From contig NZ_RJLQ01000001.1 in the NCBI RefSeq assembly GCF_003833015.1, forward strand, positions 124,001 to 188,000: a DNA stretch of 64,000 bases. Reading direction: 5' to 3'. Below the pieces are notes generated by a model that saw only the letters and a list, made by a program, of their open reading frames with translations, was not told the DNA's origin and did no database searches. A program made the translations under genes and the position numbers. Below are positions 59,371-64,000 of this stretch, piece after piece (the stretch's first letter is position 1; the number at the start of each line of letters is the position of its first letter). The stretch is from Clostridium sp. E02 (GTDB lineage Bacteria > Bacillota > Clostridia > Lachnospirales > Lachnospiraceae).

Positions 59371-60306
59371 ATGGCAAATAAAAAAGTAGTGATTGCGCTC
59401 GGTGGAAATGCGTTGGGCAGTAATTATAAAGAACAGCAGACAGCGGTAGCCAATACCGCAAAAGTAATTGTGGACTTAATAGAAAAAGACTTTGATTTAG
59501 TGGTTACGCATGGAAATGGGCCTCAGGTCGGAATGATTCAGAAAGCAATGAATGAATACCAAAAACAGTGTGGTAAAGACGATGTAGCACCCCTTCCTAG
59601 TTGTGTAGCCATGAGCCAGGGGTATATTGGAATTGATTTACAAAATGCAATAAAATATGAACTTTACACCAGAAAGATTGACAAAAAAGTTTCTACGATT
59701 CTATCTCAGGTCATTGTAGATTCAGAAGATGAAGCCTTTTTGCATCCAACCAAACCAATCGGCAGTTTCATGACGAAAGAGGAAGCAGAGAAAAAAGAGA
59801 AACAAGGAATTACCTGTATGGAAGATGCAGGGCGCGGCTATCGGGAGGTAGTTGCGTCACCCATGCCAAAACTGATCCGTGAATTGGATACGATTCAGAC
59901 ACTGATTCATGCGGGGCATGTGGTGATTACCTGCGGTGGTGGCGGAATACCGGTCATAGATAAAAACGGAAAACTAACAGGAGCCAATGCGGTGATTGAT
60001 AAGGATAATGTCAGTTCCTTACTGGCACAGCAGCTTAACGCTTCTTCTCTGGTCATCCTTACAGCGGTTGAAAAAGTCGCAATCAATTATGGAAAAGAGA
60101 ATCAGACTGATTTGTCTAAACTGAGTGTGGAGGAAGCAAAAGAGTATATCAAACAAAATCAATTTGCTTCCGGTTCCATGTTACCAAAGATTGAAGCGGC
60201 AATTCGTTTTGTGGAATCAGGAGATAACAGGCAGGCTTTGATTACATTGCTTCTAAAAGCCCAGCTTGGATTAGAAGGAAAGACGGGAACCGTTATCTAT
60301 AAATAG
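59371..60306 (+). CDS. arcC: Carbamate kinase
   Basis: A 311-residue kinase of the amino acid kinase fold: VVIALGGNALG at the N-terminus, VVTHGNGPQVGMI, EDAGRGYREVVASPMPK, ITCGGGGIPVIDKNG, and GSMLPKIEAAIRFVE near the end. It transfers phosphate from carbamoyl phosphate to ADP, yielding ATP, ammonia and CO2. Here it would use carbamoyl phosphate made by the FdrA/DUF1116 enzyme, like AllK in E. coli, rather than serve arginine breakdown. ATG 59371 follows GGGGTGTTGG. No arginine deiminase genes are nearby. Confidence 0.93.
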   Translation: MANKKVVIALGGNALGSNYKEQQTAVANTAKVIVDLIEKDFDLVVTHGNGPQVGMIQKAMNEYQKQCGKDDVAPLPSCVAMSQGYIGIDLQNAIKYELYTRKIDKKVSTILSQVIVDSEDEAFLHPTKPIGSFMTKEEAEKKEKQGITCMEDAGRGYREVVASPMPKLIRELDTIQTLIHAGHVVITCGGGGIPVIDKNGKLTGANAVIDKDNVSSLLAQQLNASSLVILTAVEKVAINYGKENQTDLSKLSVEEAKEYIKQNQFASGSMLPKIEAAIRFVESGDNRQALITLLLKAQLGLEGKTGTVIYK

Positions 60307-60350
60307 CAGTCGTTCTATAGAAAGAACAGGGATGAACAGGAGGGAAGATC

Positions 60351-61223
60351 ATGTACAAGATACGGCACGCAAAAAAACTGGCAGATCAAATTTATCTTAT
60401 GGATATTGAAGCACCTTATGTAGCACGCAATTGCTTACCGGGCCAGTTTATCATAATAAAAATAGACGAAAAGGGAGAACGTATCCCACTTACTATTTGT
60501 GATTACGACAGAGAAAAAGGTACGATTACAATCGTATTTCAGGTAGTAGGAGCTTCTTCCTATAAGCTCTCCCAATATATCGAGGGAGATTCGATTGAAG
60601 ATTTTTCAGGACCGCTTGGTACTCCCTGTGAATTCTTAAATGAGGACATAGAAATTCTGAAAAAGAAAAAATACTTATTTGTTGCTGGGGGAGTCGGGGC
60701 GGCACCCATATATCCTCAGGTAAAATGGTTCCATCAACATGAAATCGAAGCAGATGTGATCATTGGTTCTAAGAAAAAAGAGATGCTTATTATGGAAGAC
60801 GAGTTAAAAGCAGTTTCTGGGAATTTATATGTGACGACCGACGACGGATCTTATGGACGATCTGGTATGGTAACAGAAGTGATCAAGAACCTAATTGGGG
60901 AAGAAGGTAAAAAATACGATCACTGTGTTGCGATCGGCCCAATGATTATGATGAAATTTGCCTGTCGGCTTACGAAAGAATACAATCTGCCCACAACAGT
61001 CAGCATGAATCCGATTATGGTAGACGGTACGGGAATGTGCGGTGGATGCAGGCTCAATGTGGGCGATGAAGTAAAATTTGCCTGTGTGGACGGACCAGAA
61101 TTCGATGGACATAAAATCGATTTTGATCTGGCAATGAAACGGAATCAGATGTATGCACCATTCGAACACAATGCACAGGAACATGCAAAACATAAGTGCA
61201 GATGCTGCGGGGGGGATGAATAA
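60351..61223 (+). CDS. nfnA: NfnA-like ferredoxin-NADP+ reductase subunit (PyrK-type fold)
   Basis: A 290-residue flavoprotein. The FAD-binding barrel is about 1-95 (PGQFIIIKIDEKGERIPLTI). The NAD-binding domain is about 105-215 (LFVAGGVGAAPIYPQVKWFH). A [2Fe-2S] cluster domain carries GMCGGCRLNVGDEVKFACVD, followed by a Cys-rich tail HKCRCCGGDE. This arrangement matches the small subunit of NfnAB/SudB, which couples NADH, NADPH and ferredoxin. It ends in a TAATG overlap with the NfnB-like gene. Presence here suggests redox balancing for the ureidoglycolate dehydrogenase step, an inference. Confidence 0.88.
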   Translation: MYKIRHAKKLADQIYLMDIEAPYVARNCLPGQFIIIKIDEKGERIPLTICDYDREKGTITIVFQVVGASSYKLSQYIEGDSIEDFSGPLGTPCEFLNEDIEILKKKKYLFVAGGVGAAPIYPQVKWFHQHEIEADVIIGSKKKEMLIMEDELKAVSGNLYVTTDDGSYGRSGMVTEVIKNLIGEEGKKYDHCVAIGPMIMMKFACRLTKEYNLPTTVSMNPIMVDGTGMCGGCRLNVGDEVKFACVDGPEFDGHKIDFDLAMKRNQMYAPFEHNAQEHAKHKCRCCGGDE

Positions 61224-62629
61224 TGGCAGATTTAACAAGGGTCCCAGTCAGGGAGCAGGAACCTTCCGTAAGGGCAGCGAATTTTTTAGAGGTATGCTTA
61301 GGATATAACGAAGAAGAAGCAGTGAAAGAGGCAGGGAGATGTCTAAACTGCAAGAAACCTCTGTGTGTCAGCGGCTGCCCGGTATCCATTGATATTCCTG
61401 GTTTCATTATGGAAATACAGAAGCGTGATTTCGAGAAAGCATACCAAGTACTCAGTTCTCATACGGCACTGCCTGCTGTTTGTGGACGGGTATGCCCTCA
61501 GGAGACCCAGTGTGAGGGCAAATGCGTCCGCGGGATCAAAGGCGATCCGGTGGCCATCGGTAAGTTGGAACGTTTTGTGGCAGATTATGCACTGGAGCAT
61601 GGAATATCACCGGAAAAACCAGCAAAGATCAATGGTCATAAGGTTGCAGTGATCGGTTCCGGTCCTGCCGGAATTACCTGTGCCGGTGATCTGGCTAAAA
61701 TGGGGTATGAAGTAACCATCTTCGAAGCATTACATAAATTTGGAGGAGTGCTCGTATATGGAATACCAGAATTCCGTTTGCCAAAAGAAAAAATAGTAGA
61801 AAAAGAAATTGGGAAAGTAAAAGAATTGGGCGTCAAATTTGAAAAAAATGTCATTATCGGAAGATCTGTGACCATTGACCAGTTAATTGAGGAAGAAGGC
61901 TTTGAAGCTGTGTTTATCGGTTCAGGAGCCGGTCTTCCAAGGCTTATGGGAATTCCCGGAGAAAATGCCAATGGAGTCTTTTCTGCCAACGAGTATTTAA
62001 CCAGAAGCAATTTGATGCGTGCATTTGATACTTCTTATGATACGCCAATCGCAGCAGGGGAAAAAGTTGCAGTCGTAGGTGGCGGAAATGTAGCCATGGA
62101 TGCGGCTAGGACAGCTCTACGATTGGGTGCCCGGGTCTATGTGATCTACCGCAGAAGTGAAGAAGAGATACCTGCCAGGGCAGAAGAAGTTCATCATGCC
62201 AAAGAAGAAGGCATTGAGTTCCATCTACTCAGAAATCCGAAAGAAATACTGGTTGAGGATGGACATGTTTGCGGAATCAGGGTTATAAAGATGGAACTTG
62301 GGGAAGCAGATGAATCTGGTAGAAGAAGACCGGTAGTAGTCCCAGATTCGGATTATGTGATAGATGTAGATACGGTAATCATGGCATTGGGGACTTCGCC
62401 CAATCCACTGATTTCCTCTACCACAGAAGGTTTGGATATTAATAAGTATGGCTGTATCATCGCAAAAGACGAAAATGGTCAGACATCAAGGGAGAATGTA
62501 TTTGCAGGAGGAGATGCTGTTACGGGTGCGGCAACAGTTATTCTGGCGATGGGTGCTGGAAAAGCTGCGGCTAAGGGGATACATGATTATTTAACAAAGC
62601 AGGAGGAAAAAGATGAATATGCCGGCTAA
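61223..62629 (+). CDS. nfnB: NfnB-like NADPH oxidoreductase (GltD/GltA family)
   Basis: A 468-residue flavoprotein. N-terminal CxxC-x-x-x-C cysteines (AGRCLNCKKPLCVSGCPVSI and VCGRVCPQETQCEGKC) bind two [4Fe-4S] clusters. FAD and NADPH folds follow: VAVIGSGPAGITCAGDLAKM and KVAVVGGGNVAMDAARTALR. The conserved NVFAGGDAVTGAATVILAMG closes the protein. This matches homotetrameric glutamate-synthase-like proteins that are the large Nfn subunit. The ATG overlaps the nfnA stop. A permease gene starts inside its last codons. Confidence 0.9.
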   Translation: MADLTRVPVREQEPSVRAANFLEVCLGYNEEEAVKEAGRCLNCKKPLCVSGCPVSIDIPGFIMEIQKRDFEKAYQVLSSHTALPAVCGRVCPQETQCEGKCVRGIKGDPVAIGKLERFVADYALEHGISPEKPAKINGHKVAVIGSGPAGITCAGDLAKMGYEVTIFEALHKFGGVLVYGIPEFRLPKEKIVEKEIGKVKELGVKFEKNVIIGRSVTIDQLIEEEGFEAVFIGSGAGLPRLMGIPGENANGVFSANEYLTRSNLMRAFDTSYDTPIAAGEKVAVVGGGNVAMDAARTALRLGARVYVIYRRSEEEIPARAEEVHHAKEEGIEFHLLRNPKEILVEDGHVCGIRVIKMELGEADESGRRRPVVVPDSDYVIDVDTVIMALGTSPNPLISSTTEGLDINKYGCIIAKDENGQTSRENVFAGGDAVTGAATVILAMGAGKAAAKGIHDYLTKQEEKDEYAG

Positions 62630-64000
62630 TCTATTCATGTGGTTCATTGCGGCACTGCCTATTATCGCTTTATTAGTTCTTATGATCAAGTTTCAGTGGG
62701 GAGCGACGGAAGCGGCACCGATGGGACTGTTGATTGCAGTTATCTGCGGTGTTATTTTCTATAAAGCGGATCTTAAATTGATAACCATTGAGAGTGCCAA
62801 AGGAGTTTGGAGTTCAATTGTAGTTCTAACGATCGTATGGCCGGCTATTTTGTTATTTGAAGTAGTTGATGAGGCCAAAGGTTTCTCTGTGATCCGTAAG
62901 GGGATGCAAAAACTTTTACCAAATGAATTACTTCAATTGCTGGCCATGAGCTGGATTTTTATCAGTTTCTTACAGGGAATTACCGGTTTTGGAGTTCCGG
63001 TAGCAGTGGGAGCCCCCTTATTGGTAGGCATGGGGGTTAATCCGCTTTGGGCAGTTATTATTCCTTTAATTGGACATGCTTGGGGGAACACATTTGGGAC
63101 CCTTTCCGTAGGCTGGGATGCACTTGCTATGTCTGCAAATCTAGAGGTTGGTTCGGAACTGTACTTAAAGACAGCATTATGGGCAGCCGCTTTTATCTGG
63201 ATTTGGAATATTATAACGGGACTTTCGATCTGTTGGTTCTATGGAAGAAAGAAGGCAATTAAAAAAGGATTGCCTGCAGTTCTTATTATGTCTTTGATTC
63301 ATGGAGGCGGTCAGATGATTTTGACTCAAATAAATACCACGCTTTCCTGTTTCATACCAGCATGCATTGCTTTTATAGTGATCTTTATACTGGGGAAAAC
63401 AAAGTTTTACAAAGATCCATGGAGAATTGAAGACAGTAAAATTATGGACCATGAAAATTCCATTAAAACAGAAGAAGATGCGCCTCGTGACATGACGATA
63501 AAGGATGCGTTTGTTCCTTATATAATACTATCCGCAATCACGCTTTTTGTATTGCTAATTCCAGCGGTAAAAAGTGTTTTGGGGCAAATATCCTTTGGCC
63601 TTTCTTTTTCAGAGACGAGTACTGGGTATGATTTTATTAACGAAGCTGTTTCCAGCTATTCCCCCATATCTCCGCTTATCCATTCTGGAACCTTCCTGTT
63701 TGCCGCTTCTGTCCTTGGGCTGCTGTTTTATAAAAAACATGGTTGGATTAAAAATAACAGAATGAAAGCAGTGTTTGTCCGTTCTTTGCTAAAGACCATT
63801 CCATCGGGTATTGCAGTAATCGGTTTCATCATCATGTCAAAGATAATGGGTGGAACAGGACAGACAATGGTACTTGCTTATGGTATATCCGAGGTTTTGG
63901 GAAAAGGTTATGCATTTTTAGCACCAGTAGTAGGGATGCTTGGTTCTTTTATGACAAGCAGTAATATGGCCTCCAATATTCTTTTTGGCGAATTTCAGCT
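62613..64000 (+). CDS. L-lactate permease (LctP) family transporter, 3' end outside window
   Basis: Begins at ATG 62613, after AGGAGG, overlapping the nfnB end by 17 bases. It stays open to the window edge (462 residues visible). About 10-12 hydrophobic helices are seen. LctP-family hallmarks are GITGFGVPVAVGAPLLVGMG, the following IIPLIGHAWGNTFGTLSVGW and GMLGSFMTSSNMASN. LctP proteins move lactate and related 2-hydroxy acids. Oxamate, the product expected from this locus, is a close structural analogue of lactate and pyruvate. This transporter could therefore export oxamate or import a ureide. The substrate is inferred. Confidence 0.88.
   Translation, partial: MNMPANLFMWFIAALPIIALLVLMIKFQWGATEAAPMGLLIAVICGVIFYKADLKLITIESAKGVWSSIVVLTIVWPAILLFEVVDEAKGFSVIRKGMQKLLPNELLQLLAMSWIFISFLQGITGFGVPVAVGAPLLVGMGVNPLWAVIIPLIGHAWGNTFGTLSVGWDALAMSANLEVGSELYLKTALWAAAFIWIWNIITGLSICWFYGRKKAIKKGLPAVLIMSLIHGGGQMILTQINTTLSCFIPACIAFIVIFILGKTKFYKDPWRIEDSKIMDHENSIKTEEDAPRDMTIKDAFVPYIILSAITLFVLLIPAVKSVLGQISFGLSFSETSTGYDFINEAVSSYSPISPLIHSGTFLFAASVLGLLFYKKHGWIKNNRMKAVFVRSLLKTIPSGIAVIGFIIMSKIMGGTGQTMVLAYGISEVLGKGYAFLAPVVGMLGSFMTSSNMASNILFGEFQ

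Overview
The window looks like chromosome from an anaerobic, motile, low-G+C Firmicute, most likely a Lachnospiraceae-type Clostridium relative. The evidence is AT-rich DNA with strong AGGAGG-type ribosome sites, many TTGACA/TATAAT promoters, two chemotaxis receptors, clostridial families (DUF1576, GntR-TrkA_C, YesM/YesN two-component systems, NfnAB) and an anaerobic allantoin route. The genus cannot be fixed from sequence alone. No rRNA, tRNA, prophage, CRISPR array or intact insertion sequence was recognised.

Layout. 1-4.3 kb: the end of a chemotaxis receptor, then a YesM/YesN two-component pair followed by a lone TRAP-type binding lipoprotein. 4.3-7.4 kb: a small peptide gene divergent from a LytTR regulator, a structured RNA/terminator, a monofunctional transglycosylase, an exonuclease with a topoisomerase-type zinc finger and a small membrane protein. 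7.4-11.8 kb: a hybrid histidine kinase with a degenerate receiver, a CitMHS transporter and an OmpR-type regulator. 11.9-19.9 kb: a LysR regulator divergent from a PotABCD-like ABC transporter that runs on into an adenine-deaminase-family gene and an MTA/SAH-deaminase-like gene. 20-22.7 kb: rpsO and pnp, each with a structured leader. 22.8-29.6 kb: a YtcJ-type amidohydrolase, an AAA ATPase/TOPRIM-like pair (candidate defence), a polar amino acid ABC importer and a GntR-TrkA_C regulator. 29.8-37.5 kb: a P-type Ca2+ ATPase, a DUF1576 membrane protein, an ABC-F protein and a chemotaxis receptor. 37.6-38.1 kb: a non-coding element bounded by 21-bp inverted repeats. 38.2-40.6 kb: a nucleotidyltransferase/aminotransferase fusion with a methyltransferase. 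40.7-47.4 kb: a zinc operon (Zur-type repressor, small Cys/His membrane protein, ZnuACB, COG0523 GTPase, GTPase-permease fusion, DUF1980 protein). 47.5-50.2 kb: a second ABC-F gene behind a leader ORF and attenuator, then a nitroreductase. 50.5-64 kb: an allantoin/allantoate catabolic locus.

How the genes fit together. The last 13 kb encodes most of an anaerobic allantoate-to-oxamate route: AllC, AllE, AllD, the oxalurate-cleaving FdrA/DUF1116 pair and carbamate kinase, which recovers ATP from carbamoyl phosphate. It continues into an NfnAB transhydrogenase and a lactate-permease-family transporter that runs off the window and could carry oxamate. With the adenine-deaminase and MTA/SAH-deaminase cluster near 17-20 kb, purine and purine-derived nitrogen use is a theme. 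The other large module is zinc limitation. Its novel part is a fusion of a G3E GTPase-like domain to a DUF318-type permease. Several regulatory elements are visible directly as inverted or direct repeats: near 4.7, 5.4, 20.4, 28.8, 29.6, 47.8, 50.2 and 54.3 kb.
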